DNA of 64,000 nucleotides from Pseudomonadota bacterium (GTDB lineage: Bacteria; Pseudomonadota; Gammaproteobacteria; Pseudomonadales; Pseudohongiellaceae). The notes under the pieces are model-generated. The model saw only the letters and a program-made list of their open reading frames with translations, did not search any database and was not told the origin of the DNA. The stretch is from assembly GCA_027621405.1 (NCBI GenBank), contig JAQCBT010000003.1, positions 178,164-242,163 on the forward strand, in the 5' to 3' direction. The position numbers were made by a program, and so were the translations under genes. Positions 55,128-63,933 of this stretch are shown one piece after another; position 1 is the stretch's first letter; each line of letters starts with the position of its first letter.

Positions 55128-56492
55128 CTAACGGCGTTTCAGCCTCAGCATGATCCGCTCGCTGGGCAGCAGTGTGACCTGGGCATTGGGCTTGATGGAC
55201 TTGTCCTGCTGCTGGCTTAGTTCGTATCGCTGGCCGATACAGGCCAGAATCAGGGTTGCCTCCAGAATGGAAAAGCGATTCCCGATGCACACGTGCTTAC
55301 CCAGGCCGAAGGGTATGAATCCCTCCTCGGAGGCATTAGCCCTGAAGCGCGCCGGATCGAATTCATCGGGTGACGCAAAATACAGTTCCGAACGCTGGAT
55401 ACCATAGATAGATAACGCCAGGGACGCGCCTGCCGGAATCCGGTAGCCGTTCACCACCGCTTCCTGCAGGCAGGTGCGGGTCAGGGCATAGGCTGGCGGA
55501 TATAGCCGCAGGCCTTCCTTCACGATGGATTCGGTAATGGGGAGGTTCTTCATGTCCTCCCACACCGGAACCCTGCCCTGAAGCTGCGCATCCAGCTCCT
55601 CATGCCACTCCTGGTTGATTTCCGGATGCCTGGCGATGAGGTACAGAGTCCATGCCAGGGATGTGGCCGTGGTCTCGAATCCAGCGACTAACAGGGTTCT
55701 TATCTCGTCATAGATCTGGGCGCGATTAATCTCACCATCTGTCTCTTCCTGCAGGAAATGGTCGACGATGTCCTGGCTCTCACGTGAATTATCGGCTTCC
55801 TTCTCGGCAAGGCACTCATCGATAAAGTCATTCATGGTATTGCGGGTAGCAGCTATAGCCCGATTCAGCGGAGTAGGAATCCAGTCAGGCAATCCGACGA
55901 GAGAGGTGTGGCGTCTGAACATCAGGTGATTGGCATTGATGATTGCCTGGTAGAGCTTCTCGTTTCTGGCCAGGTCAATATCAATTGAGAACAAGGCGCG
56001 CACGATCACGGACAGGGTTATGCGCCGCATCTCTTCTACGGCATCGATGGCTTCTTCCGTGCCCAGGCGCTGCTCCCAACTCTGCAGCAGATTGCTGACC
56101 AGCCGGCCATTCTGGTCCAGTGAGTATTGCAGGAAATCCGGCCGGAACGCCTGGGCGACCACACGCCTCTGGTGCTTCCACAACTTGCCTTCCTGGGTAA
56201 TCAGCCCCAACCCCAACACCGACTGTAAGGCTTTCCGCTGGGTACCACGTGGAAAATTCTGGCTGTTGGTCTTAAAAATCTCCGTTGCGGTGGCAATATC
56301 GCTAATGATGATGAGGGGTTTGTGAAAAAGCCTGAATTTCACGAGGCCCCGCCCATAGCCGGCGATAGCCTGTAGAAACTCGTGGGGAGCGCGTTTGAAT
56401 TCCAGGAGATTACCCAGCAACCAGTGTCCCGGCACCGAGGGTATCTCTCTTGATCCCGGGCTGTTGTCGATTTGTTTGCTGGCCGATGTCAT
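55128..56492 (-). CDS. Cytochrome P450
   Basis: Haem monooxygenase. The ATG at 56492 is chosen over a TTG three codons earlier. Motifs: WKHQRRVVAQAF (C-helix WxxxR), the I-helix oxygen-activation motif AGFETTATSLAW near residues 270-281, ExxR in EGLRLYPPAYALTR, PERF-like FDPARF, and the haem loop FGLGKHVCIGNRF with the Cys ligand near residue 402. No membrane anchor or fused reductase is present, so it depends on separate redox partners, none of which is adjacent. The sequence is of the CYP4/CYP102-like clan in overall motif form. Neighbours (PQQ dehydrogenase, cupin) suggest catabolism of a hydrophobic compound, but this is inference. Confidence 0.9.
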   Translation of the reverse strand: MTSASKQIDNSPGSREIPSVPGHWLLGNLLEFKRAPHEFLQAIAGYGRGLVKFRLFHKPLIIISDIATATEIFKTNSQNFPRGTQRKALQSVLGLGLITQEGKLWKHQRRVVAQAFRPDFLQYSLDQNGRLVSNLLQSWEQRLGTEEAIDAVEEMRRITLSVIVRALFSIDIDLARNEKLYQAIINANHLMFRRHTSLVGLPDWIPTPLNRAIAATRNTMNDFIDECLAEKEADNSRESQDIVDHFLQEETDGEINRAQIYDEIRTLLVAGFETTATSLAWTLYLIARHPEINQEWHEELDAQLQGRVPVWEDMKNLPITESIVKEGLRLYPPAYALTRTCLQEAVVNGYRIPAGASLALSIYGIQRSELYFASPDEFDPARFRANASEEGFIPFGLGKHVCIGNRFSILEATLILACIGQRYELSQQQDKSIKPNAQVTLLPSERIMLRLKRR

Positions 56493-56627
56493 TGGCGCCA
56501 ACCTTATAACGAAATACGTGGGGATGTAAAATCTGCCACTATTGCTCTATGCTGTTGAGGCGCGCTCCATATCAGCGTGCGCACACAATCATAAGCCGAT
56601 AATTATAAGAAACCACCGGAGATCGTT

Positions 56628-57164
56628 ATGCGCCCTATCCTTGCTCGAGCCGGTGTGGCGAATGGCCTGGCAATGACCTTGATCTTGAGCCTGATGATGG
56701 GTGCTCAAGTGGTGCTGGCACAGACTACCGGGGCGCCTGCGGCCATCTACATGAGCGACGCGGAAATCATGCGCTCCCTGGATGAAGCCGCTCGCAATTC
56801 GACTTCTGCGGCCGGTGTCTCAGTGACGGTATCACCTGGTATCTCAGTGCGCCGACGCATGAGCGGCGTTCTGCAATATGCAGTCCTGCATCCCTACAGC
56901 GTGGAGATCTATCGCATACTGGAGGGCAGTGGCACCCTGGTCACCGGGGGCATCCTCAACCTGCCCCTGGCCGATTCACCAAGCGACGACGTGGTGCGCA
57001 CCGAACATGGCGTGGAAGGTGGCCTCGCACGACAGGTGAAGGCCGGTGACGTACTCGTGCTGCATCCCGGTACACCGCACTGGTTCAGCAACATCGATGG
57101 TGAATCCATCACCTACATGGAATCGAGGGTCCGTATATCCACTGCACCTATTCGCTTCCAGTAG
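56628..57164 (+). CDS. Exported cupin-fold protein
   Basis: Single-domain cupin with a signal peptide (about residues 1-31, ending VVLAQ). The start has a CCGGAGA site. Cupin blocks: VLHPYSVEIYRILEGSGTLVTGG near residues 86-108, with His and Glu metal ligands, and GDVLVLHPGTPHWFSNIDGES near 144-164, with a second His. This suggests a metal-dependent isomerase, dioxygenase or ligand-binding protein in the periplasm. It is divergent from the P450 gene across 135 bp, and the two may share regulation. Confidence 0.82.
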   Translation: MRPILARAGVANGLAMTLILSLMMGAQVVLAQTTGAPAAIYMSDAEIMRSLDEAARNSTSAAGVSVTVSPGISVRRRMSGVLQYAVLHPYSVEIYRILEGSGTLVTGGILNLPLADSPSDDVVRTEHGVEGGLARQVKAGDVLVLHPGTPHWFSNIDGESITYMESRVRISTAPIRFQ

Positions 57165-57302
57165 CAGAGCTCTATATGTTCTTCTTCGCTGATTTCCGGG
57201 CAGTGACCGGGATCTGAAATTGGAACTGCTTGTTGTACCCATCTGCATGGTGTGGCCGTGCCAGACAGGGTTTCCGACCCGCCAGTCAAGGCCGGCGCTG
57301 AA

Positions 57303-57350
57303 AAAACAGGGACAGATTTATTTTTAAAAAAATAAATCTGTCCCTGTTTT
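57303..57350. repeat. 48-bp perfect palindrome (23-bp arms, 2-base centre)
   Basis: Arms 57303-57325 and 57328-57350 are exact reverse complements and include GGGACAGATTTATTTT. Sequences of this type (GGGACAGATTTA) accompany REP-associated tyrosine transposases in other proteobacteria; no transposase is present here, so it appears to be a solitary element. It lies between the convergent cupin and DUF305-LVIVD genes. Confidence 0.9.
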
Positions 57351-57381
57351 CTCTCACCTGATATCCGCGATGAACCAACAA

Positions 57382-57415
57382 AAAAGCCCGGGCATCGAAA
57401 TATACCCGGGCTTTT
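57382..57415. terminator. Bidirectional terminator between cupin and DUF305-LVIVD genes
   Basis: An 11-bp stem (AAAAGCCCGGG with CCCGGGCTTTT) has a 12-base loop. A- and T-runs on its two sides allow termination from both directions; it ends 17 bp before the minus-strand stop at 57432. Confidence 0.85.
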
Positions 57416-57431
57416 ATGTGCATAAAGCTGA

Positions 57432-59897
57432 TTACTGGACTTTGTCCGCGATGCCTTCCAGGGTGCTGGCCAGGGCTAACAGGCGCTTGCCATGCTGGCC
57501 GCTGCTGTCACTGCCCTCATCGGCAAAGCCTTCTGCCAGCTCACGCAGTTCCCTGGCAGTATTGGGATTGCTGTCCTGGCGATCGAGCAACTGTTGAGCG
57601 CGATCCAGCACGCGGGTCAGTTCCGCAGAGTCGCTGTTGGACAGGCGATTCTCTCTCAGCAACTGATCCTGGTAGGCACGGGCCACCACGGGCACATCCG
57701 GCCACACAACCCTCTCCTGGGTCTGGGCGTTTACCGTGCCTTTCAGCTCAGGCAGGGAGGCGGCCGCAATTTCGTTCGCGGTCATATAGTCACTGGTCTG
57801 CATCTCGAACACATCCAGGCCGCGGGAGATTTCGGTGCCATAGATGCGACCGTTATACCAATAGGTTGACCAGTAGCCACCGGTAATCAACTCCTCGGTA
57901 TCGATGGGCCCGCGATCGAAGTAGGCAATCTCAACGGGATTAGAGGAATCGGTGAAGTCCACCACGGAGATACCACCCTGGTACCAGGCCTGCACGAACA
58001 GATCCCGGCCGGGGACCGGAATCAAGGAGCCATTGTGAGCCACACAGTTTTCCGTATCTGTCTGCGGTGCTGACATCTTGTAGTGACTGCGGAATTGCAG
58101 CTTGCCATCCACGATGTCGTAGAACGCATCGGCACCCCAGGTGAGCGGGTCCTGTGCACGGCAGCGTGGTCGTCCGCCACCACCCCACTCGTCAGTGAAG
58201 ATTACCTTGGTACCATCGTTGTTGAAGGTTGCCGAGTGCCAGTAGGCAAACCCGGGATCGATCACCTGATCCAGGCGTTCCGGATTGGCAGGATCGGAGA
58301 TATCCATGAGGATACCGTTGCCCGAGCAAGCACCGGCCGCCAGCCCGATCTCGGGATAGGTAGTGATGTCGTGGCACTGGTTGGTCTGGCTGGTGGTCTG
58401 GGTTCCCTCGCCATGATCGCCACCATCCCACAGGCCCGCGAGCGTTCCTGAATCCGGATCAGAAAATATAAAGGGTCGGTTCACGATGCGTGCGGAGGCG
58501 GGATCGTCTCGTGGTATCTCGATAATCTCGATGCGGAACAGGGCCGAGTTCGGATCCTCGAATGGTGAGTCGTTGGAACAACCTTCCAGCTCTTCATCAT
58601 CACGCACTCGGCTGGTGCCAGATACGTACACGTAGATGTTGTCTTCGGTCACCATGTTCTGGGCAACGGTGTGGGTGTGGGAACCACGACAGGTTTGTAC
58701 CGCGGCCACCTGCAGCGGATTACGGATGTCACTGACATCAAAGATGCGTATACCCTGCACCCTCTCATTGCTGACTGAATCCGGCACACCCTGCAAGCCG
58801 CAGTCGAGACGGCCCCGCACTTCCTGTACCGACATGATCAACAGGTCATCCACCAGGGACACGTCACCCTGCCCGCCGGGGCATACTACCGAGCTCACGT
58901 GAACGGGATAAGAAGGATCGCTAATATCGTAGGTATTGAAGCCGTGGTAATTACCCACAACGACGTAATCATCCGCGAATAGCAGGTCGGTGTTGGAAAA
59001 GCTCAATAAGGCAGGACGTGGATCGGAGTTTTCATCCTCTTCCTCATCTTCGGTGGGGGTTTCCGGGGCATTGCCTGCCGCGGCGGCAGCCTCGGCTTCC
59101 AGTTCCTGCAGGCGTTTGGCAGAGAGACCGGAAGGACGGTCAGGATCGAAGAAGCCCGCCGGCTTCGGCAGGGATGACACGAGGGTCATGTTCAGGGCCG
59201 CCTCGCCTGCATCACGGAATCCGGCGGCGAGTCCAACCCGAGGGTCCGGATTAAGACTGGCCAGCACGGCATCCATGCGCTCGATTTCCGACGTCTGGTC
59301 GGAAGTCACATCGGAAGTAAATTCGTAGAGCAGCGGGTCTTGAGCGGAACCACTCTGGTCGAGCAAGTCTTCCACCATGTCCAGGGCTCCCTGGTGGTGA
59401 TCGATCATGAACTCCAGGTAAAGGCGATCAAACTCGGGGCCACTGGCCGCGGCGAGCTGTGCCATATCCGCTTCCGATAGCATACCCGGCATCAGCATGA
59501 AACCGTCGTCATGGTGAGCGTGCTCCGGGGTCACTTCCAGTCCGCGATCTTCCAGCCAGCCTTGCATCATGGCGATTTCGTCATCCTGCGACAGGGTAAT
59601 ACGTGCCGCCACGGCCAGAACTGCATCGTTATTGGTGCGACCCTCTGCCAGGGCTGACATCTCCTTGGCCTGGGCATGGTGGGGAATCATTCCCTGCAGG
59701 AAGCGGATATCCCCCAGGGAATATTCCATATTCGCCAGGTCGGCGGCCTCTTCCGCGGTGATAAGGCGACTCTGTTGCCCGGGCGCACCCGGTTGAATGA
59801 TTGGCACTTGCGCCATGGCGTTGCTGCCAAGAACCAGGACTACTGCGGCGAAAACCGGGCGCCTGGCCAGGTAATTCAAGACTGTAAGGTAATTCAT
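57432..59897 (-). CDS. Exported DUF305-LVIVD repeat fusion protein
   Basis: Large exported protein joining two families. A signal peptide (about 1-30) is followed by a DUF305 domain (about 45-240), a ferritin-like helical bundle with paired His motifs GMIPHHAQAKEM (His73-His74) and FMIDHHQGALDMVEDLL (His167-His168), which probably bind metal (DUF305 proteins are associated with copper handling). An acidic linker (residues about 280-300) precedes a propeller of LVIVD-type repeats (FNTYDISDPSYPVHVSSV; IRIFDVSDIRNPLQVAAV; GILMDISDPANPERLDQV; ISVVDFTDSSNPVEIAYF). The C-terminus has about 60 helical residues. The function is not known. Confidence 0.8.
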   Translation of the reverse strand: MNYLTVLNYLARRPVFAAVVLVLGSNAMAQVPIIQPGAPGQQSRLITAEEAADLANMEYSLGDIRFLQGMIPHHAQAKEMSALAEGRTNNDAVLAVAARITLSQDDEIAMMQGWLEDRGLEVTPEHAHHDDGFMLMPGMLSEADMAQLAAASGPEFDRLYLEFMIDHHQGALDMVEDLLDQSGSAQDPLLYEFTSDVTSDQTSEIERMDAVLASLNPDPRVGLAAGFRDAGEAALNMTLVSSLPKPAGFFDPDRPSGLSAKRLQELEAEAAAAAGNAPETPTEDEEEDENSDPRPALLSFSNTDLLFADDYVVVGNYHGFNTYDISDPSYPVHVSSVVCPGGQGDVSLVDDLLIMSVQEVRGRLDCGLQGVPDSVSNERVQGIRIFDVSDIRNPLQVAAVQTCRGSHTHTVAQNMVTEDNIYVYVSGTSRVRDDEELEGCSNDSPFEDPNSALFRIEIIEIPRDDPASARIVNRPFIFSDPDSGTLAGLWDGGDHGEGTQTTSQTNQCHDITTYPEIGLAAGACSGNGILMDISDPANPERLDQVIDPGFAYWHSATFNNDGTKVIFTDEWGGGGRPRCRAQDPLTWGADAFYDIVDGKLQFRSHYKMSAPQTDTENCVAHNGSLIPVPGRDLFVQAWYQGGISVVDFTDSSNPVEIAYFDRGPIDTEELITGGYWSTYWYNGRIYGTEISRGLDVFEMQTSDYMTANEIAAASLPELKGTVNAQTQERVVWPDVPVVARAYQDQLLRENRLSNSDSAELTRVLDRAQQLLDRQDSNPNTARELRELAEGFADEGSDSSGQHGKRLLALASTLEGIADKVQ

Positions 59898-60046
59898 TAA
59901 GGGACTCCGAATGCCGGATGATGCGTGAATACCCTGTCATTGTACCCATTGCGGCGGGTTTGTGAATGTCTGCTGAGCCCGGAAATTGCACTCTCCAGCA
60001 TCCTTGCCAGCACATAAGCTGCGGCCGGTGCTGCCTGCAGCGAGCA

Positions 60047-60103
60047 TTTCTTCACACTATTAATTGTTATAATTCCCGTCCAGCCTGCAGGCTACACTGC
60101 AGG
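60047..60103 (+). promoter_or_regulatory. Candidate promoter and leader hairpin of ppnN
   Basis: TATAAT at 60068-60073 lies 15 bp after TTTCTT, a weak -35 element. Downstream, CCTGCAG (60084-60090) pairs with 60097-60103 around a 6-base loop, within the presumed leader. Both were found by eye. Confidence 0.35.
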
Positions 60104-60129
60104 ACAAGCGACCTCATGGGAATTCACAA

Positions 60130-61503
60130 TTGGCCTCATCCGCATCAAACAAGATCGATCGCAACAACCTGCGCCCGGTGCGCTCCCTCAACCTGCTGTC
60201 CTACCGGGAGATCCAGGCACTCATGTCGTCCCAGGACCAGGTGCACAAGTTGTTCCGGCAGTGCGCGCTCGCGGTCTTGAATGCTGGAAGCCATCATGAT
60301 GACGTCACCGTCCTGATGGAAGCCTATGCCGATTTCGAGATCAAGGTAATCCCGCAGTCGCGGGGCCCAATTCTCTCGGTAAAGAATGCTCCAGCCTCCG
60401 CTTTCGTCGACGGCAACATGATTCGCGGCGTGCAGGAACACCTGTTCTCCGTGCTGCGGGATATCGTCTATGTGAATCATGCACTGACTGGCACCTATGA
60501 TCTGGATAGCCGACGCGGTATTACTGATGCCGTGTTCGACATCCTGCGCAACGCCGACATCGTACGCCCAAACCTGCGCCCCGACCTGGTCGTGTGCTGG
60601 GGAGGACACTCCATCAGCCGGGAAGAATATGACTTCACCAAGGAAGTCGGTTACCAGCTTGGGCTGCGTGGCTTAAATATTGGAACCGGATGCGGACCCG
60701 GCGCCATGAAAGGACCTATGAAGGGTGCTGCCATTGGACATGCCAAGCAGTTGCATGAACTACGCCGTTACATCGGAATCACGGAACCGGGCATAATCGC
60801 CGCCGAGGCCCCCAATCCGATCGTGAATGAACTTGTAATCTTGCCGGATATAGAGAAACGCCTCGAGGCCTTCGTACGGCTGGCTCATTGCATCATCGTA
60901 TTCCCGGGCGGCGCCGGCACCGCTGAGGAATTACTCTACATACTCAGCATCCTGCTGCATGAAAAAAACGAGGATCAGCCCTTCGGACTGGTACTGGCGG
61001 CCCGGGAAGAGAACCGCAATTATTTCGAAACCCTGGACAAGTTCATCCGTACAATCCTCGGAGACGAGGCGGCCGAGTACTATGAAATAGTTATTGGTGA
61101 TGCCGCGGAGGTCGCCCGCCGTGCCAAGCAACATGTGATCCAGAGCCGCAAACATCGCATGGGCTCTGGCGCATCCTATGGTTTCAATTGGGAACTCTAT
61201 ATTCCATCGGATTTGCAATATCCGTTCGAGCCAACCCATGCGAACATGTCCGGCCTCGCCCTCACGCGCTCGCTACCACCCGATCAATTGGCCTCGAATC
61301 TGCGCAAGGCTTTTTCCGGCATCGTGGCCGGTAATGTTAAATCCTTCGGCATCGAACAAATAAAGCAACATGGCCCCTATCTTATGCAAGGCGACCCGGA
61401 CATCATGGACAAGCTGCAGACCCTGTTGGAGGACTTCGTGGAGCAGCGACGCATGAAGATAGACTACGAGAACTACCAACCCTGCTGGAGGATTCAGCAG
61501 TAG
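60130..61503 (+). CDS. ppnN: Nucleotide 5'-monophosphate nucleosidase PpnN (YgdH)
   Basis: Cleaves purine and pyrimidine monophosphates to base and ribose 5-phosphate; in E. coli it is activated by (p)ppGpp. It aligns across its length with E. coli PpnN: FVDGNMIRGVQEHLFSVLRDIVY, DLVVCWGGHSISREEYDF, RGLNIGTGCGPGAMKGPMKGAAIGHAKQ, and the LOG-type motif FPGGAGTAEELLYILSILL with the PGGxGT loop, then YGFNWELYIPSDLQYPFEPTHANMSGL and the C-terminal domain. The start in this frame is a TTG at 60130; the nearest in-frame ATG would remove about 30 residues. The 457-residue length matches the family. Confidence 0.9.
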   Translation: MASSASNKIDRNNLRPVRSLNLLSYREIQALMSSQDQVHKLFRQCALAVLNAGSHHDDVTVLMEAYADFEIKVIPQSRGPILSVKNAPASAFVDGNMIRGVQEHLFSVLRDIVYVNHALTGTYDLDSRRGITDAVFDILRNADIVRPNLRPDLVVCWGGHSISREEYDFTKEVGYQLGLRGLNIGTGCGPGAMKGPMKGAAIGHAKQLHELRRYIGITEPGIIAAEAPNPIVNELVILPDIEKRLEAFVRLAHCIIVFPGGAGTAEELLYILSILLHEKNEDQPFGLVLAAREENRNYFETLDKFIRTILGDEAAEYYEIVIGDAAEVARRAKQHVIQSRKHRMGSGASYGFNWELYIPSDLQYPFEPTHANMSGLALTRSLPPDQLASNLRKAFSGIVAGNVKSFGIEQIKQHGPYLMQGDPDIMDKLQTLLEDFVEQRRMKIDYENYQPCWRIQQ

Positions 61504-61598
61504 CGAAGCAACATCAACTCGCTACGAAGCACGATGTCGGTAAGTCTCATCTCGAAAAACTGACGATCAGAATGTGAGACACCGGAGTCAGACCGCCC

Positions 61599-63437
61599 TC
61601 AACCGCTTACGGATGAAATCCAGCGATCGATCTTCGCTTCCAATGCCTCCATGGGAAGCTGGCCGGATCCAAGCACGGTGTCGTGAAAAGCCCTGATATC
61701 GAATGCATCTCCCAGTGCCGCTTCCGCCTTGCGGCGATATTCGATGATCTTCAGCATACCGATCTTGTAGGCTGTGGCCTGACCCGGATTATTGAAATAG
61801 CGTCTCACCTCCGAACGCACGGAAGGTTCCGGGCGCGGAGAGTTCTCCAGTGCATACTGCACACCCTCCTGTTCAGTCCAGCCGAAGGCGTGGATACCAG
61901 TATCCACAACCAGTCTCACCGCACGCCATATCTCACCGGAGAGTCGCCCCATGTCTGCATAGGGGTCGTTGTAACCACCCATCTCCTTGCCCAGTAATTC
62001 AGCATACAGACCCCAGCCCTCACTGAAGGCTGTGTAACCACTGTTGGCGCGAAAACGCGGGATATTCTCCAATTCCTGCTGTATGGATATCTGCATGTGG
62101 TGCCCGGGCACACCCTCGTGATAGGAAAGGTTCTCAAGGCGATTCACCGCAGCCGCTCGCATATCGATGAGGTGCGCGTAGAAGGTTCCGGGACGGGAGC
62201 CGTCGGCGGTACCGCGGGCGTAGTGCGCTGCCCCGCCGGCCACTTCGCGAAATGGTTCTACCCGTTTAACCTGCAATCCGGCCTTGGGCAGAATCCCGAA
62301 GAAGTCGGGCAAGCGGGTGTACATCTCATCGAGGATCTCGGTGGCCAGCGCCAGGTATTGCGCTCTGCCCTCATCCGTATTGGGAAAATAAAACTGGTCG
62401 TCTTCCCGCAGGAAATTGAAGAATTCCTGCAGGCTGCCCTGGAAACCCACCTGCAATCGAATCCCCTGCATCTCTTCCTGGATTCGCGCCACCTCGGCAA
62501 GCCCCAGATCGTGAATCTCCCGCGCCGTCATGGGCAGTGTAGTCATGGCCTCCAGGCGCTGGGCGTAATAGGCTTCACCATCCGGTAGCTCGCTGGCTCC
62601 AGTCGCCCCCTCCGGCACATTCACCCGGTCTTCCTGCAGCCAGGCAAGAATCTCATCGTAAGCAGGCTTGAAACTCTGCAACAGCGCCTCTCTTGCCCGC
62701 TGCTCCAGTGAACGGCCTTCCTCTGCACTGGCAATTCCTTCCTGCACGAGGTTTTCAATCTTGCCGGTAATATCTTCCCAGATCGCTGACATGCCTTCGT
62801 CGCTAAAGGGAGCACCAGATGTCACCCTCTGTATTTCGCTCATGGCCCTGTCGTAGTCGAAGTAGGGCGCACGAATGCCGTCGGCTACCGAGAGCTGCGC
62901 TCGATCCAGATATTGCAACAAATAGCGATTGGATTGATTCAGGCGGGAAATGTAGGCCTCCATATCCGCGATGGATTCCACATTGTGATAGTTGATAAGC
63001 CCATTGGGCAGGCCAGTCTGTGGACCGTTGCGACCGAAGATATAGCCGTGGCGCCGAAACGGCAGCGCCCCCTCCTCCCTCTGCAATTGGTACTCCCACA
63101 GATCCCAGTTCACCTTGCCTTCATCGTCCAGGGCCGCGTAGTCGAACTCGGCCTGCATGCGGGCCACGCTGCCCCGTCGCCAGGCCAGTTCACGGTCCAT
63201 GGCCACCTCCGACACATCGTCCAGTTCCCCGTAGTCGCTCTTGTCGCCGAGGCGGGTCTTGGTCAGGGGACTGAAGTCCAGCAGGGTCGCGAATTCTTCA
63301 TCCAGCCAGGCGGTGAGGCGCTCCGATTCTGTCATCGCAGGTGCTGTGTCTGCTGTTGTCACCTCATTGGCTGGAGGTGTGCTCTCCCCGCAGGAAATAA
63401 GCAGGAGAGCCAGTGAGAGGACTAATGAATTTTTCAT
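61599..63437 (-). CDS. DUF885 family lipoprotein, putative metallopeptidase
   Basis: Envelope lipoprotein of the DUF885 family, related to zinc metallopeptidases. Lipobox LLISC gives an acylated Cys near residue 16. The family core has RPGTFYAHLIDMRAA, then SYHEGVPGHHMQISIQQEL with His440, Glu441, His446 and His447 as the likely metal and catalytic site, followed by FSEGWGLYAELLGKEMG and the C-terminal NNPGQATAYKIGMLKIIEYR, a well conserved block. The 612-residue length is typical. It likely works in the periplasm on peptides, but no substrate is known for this family. It stands alone. Confidence 0.87.
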   Translation of the reverse strand: MKNSLVLSLALLLISCGESTPPANEVTTADTAPAMTESERLTAWLDEEFATLLDFSPLTKTRLGDKSDYGELDDVSEVAMDRELAWRRGSVARMQAEFDYAALDDEGKVNWDLWEYQLQREEGALPFRRHGYIFGRNGPQTGLPNGLINYHNVESIADMEAYISRLNQSNRYLLQYLDRAQLSVADGIRAPYFDYDRAMSEIQRVTSGAPFSDEGMSAIWEDITGKIENLVQEGIASAEEGRSLEQRAREALLQSFKPAYDEILAWLQEDRVNVPEGATGASELPDGEAYYAQRLEAMTTLPMTAREIHDLGLAEVARIQEEMQGIRLQVGFQGSLQEFFNFLREDDQFYFPNTDEGRAQYLALATEILDEMYTRLPDFFGILPKAGLQVKRVEPFREVAGGAAHYARGTADGSRPGTFYAHLIDMRAAAVNRLENLSYHEGVPGHHMQISIQQELENIPRFRANSGYTAFSEGWGLYAELLGKEMGGYNDPYADMGRLSGEIWRAVRLVVDTGIHAFGWTEQEGVQYALENSPRPEPSVRSEVRRYFNNPGQATAYKIGMLKIIEYRRKAEAALGDAFDIRAFHDTVLGSGQLPMEALEAKIDRWISSVSG

Positions 63438-63625
63438 ACGGGTTCCGGATTTGATTCAACTATGAAGGTAGTTTACCAATAACTGAACCTATTGGACTTG
63501 ATACCTCGAATTGTGGTTTTCCATTCAACTTTTCAGTAGGTGGGTCAATACACATTCTAAATTAGAGCAATCCGGGCTGAGAGGTGGTTATCACCAGATG
63601 AGGCACGCCGTAAACCCGGCCCAGC

Positions 63626-63721
63626 CGCCGATCATAGATCGGCGTCGTTCGACTATCGCTGCAAGCTACGCCTGCAAAACGCTCTGTCTCACCCCTGGGG
63701 GCTCGCGAGCGGCATGGCCGC
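63626..63721. repeat. Cluster of GC-rich short palindromes
   Basis: CGCCGATC-ATA-GATCGGCG, the 10-bp palindrome GCTCGCGAGC, and GCGGC-ATG-GCCGC fall within 96 bp. The arrangement resembles short intergenic repeat units of gammaproteobacteria; only this one copy is seen in the window. Confidence 0.5.
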
Positions 63722-63862
63722 CAGGGATGGCGGTACTGCTGGAAATGCAGGATCAATTATCTGCCCTTGCCGCTCACGGTCTCATTTAGTCATGCCCGTT
63801 TCTCAACCCATTGAAGCTCTTGGATATTTTCTAACGGAGCTTTCGCTCCGGTTCATAGAAGC

Positions 63863-63890
63863 TTGTCTGTGGGTGCTAGATGCGTATAAT
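63863..63890 (+). promoter_or_regulatory. Strong tRNA-type promoter
   Basis: TTGTCT (63863-63868) and TATAAT (63885-63890) are 16 bp apart, followed by a GC-rich discriminator (ACGCCGCC) as in stringently controlled stable-RNA promoters. It lies 44 bp before the tRNA-like sequence. Confidence 0.65.
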
Positions 63891-63933
63891 ACGCCGCCTC
63901 GACTGTGCCACAGGCGCAGATATTGAGAAAGTT

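Larger units (their letters stand above)
63438..63933. other. 496-bp intergenic region with GC-rich palindromes and a promoter
   Basis: It contains palindromes at 63626-63644 (8-bp stem), 63701-63710 and 63709-63721 (5-bp stem, around ATG) within a GC-rich block, a further hairpin (CGGAGC..GCTCCG near 63834-63849), and the tRNA promoter. No protein gene is supported. Confidence 0.45.
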
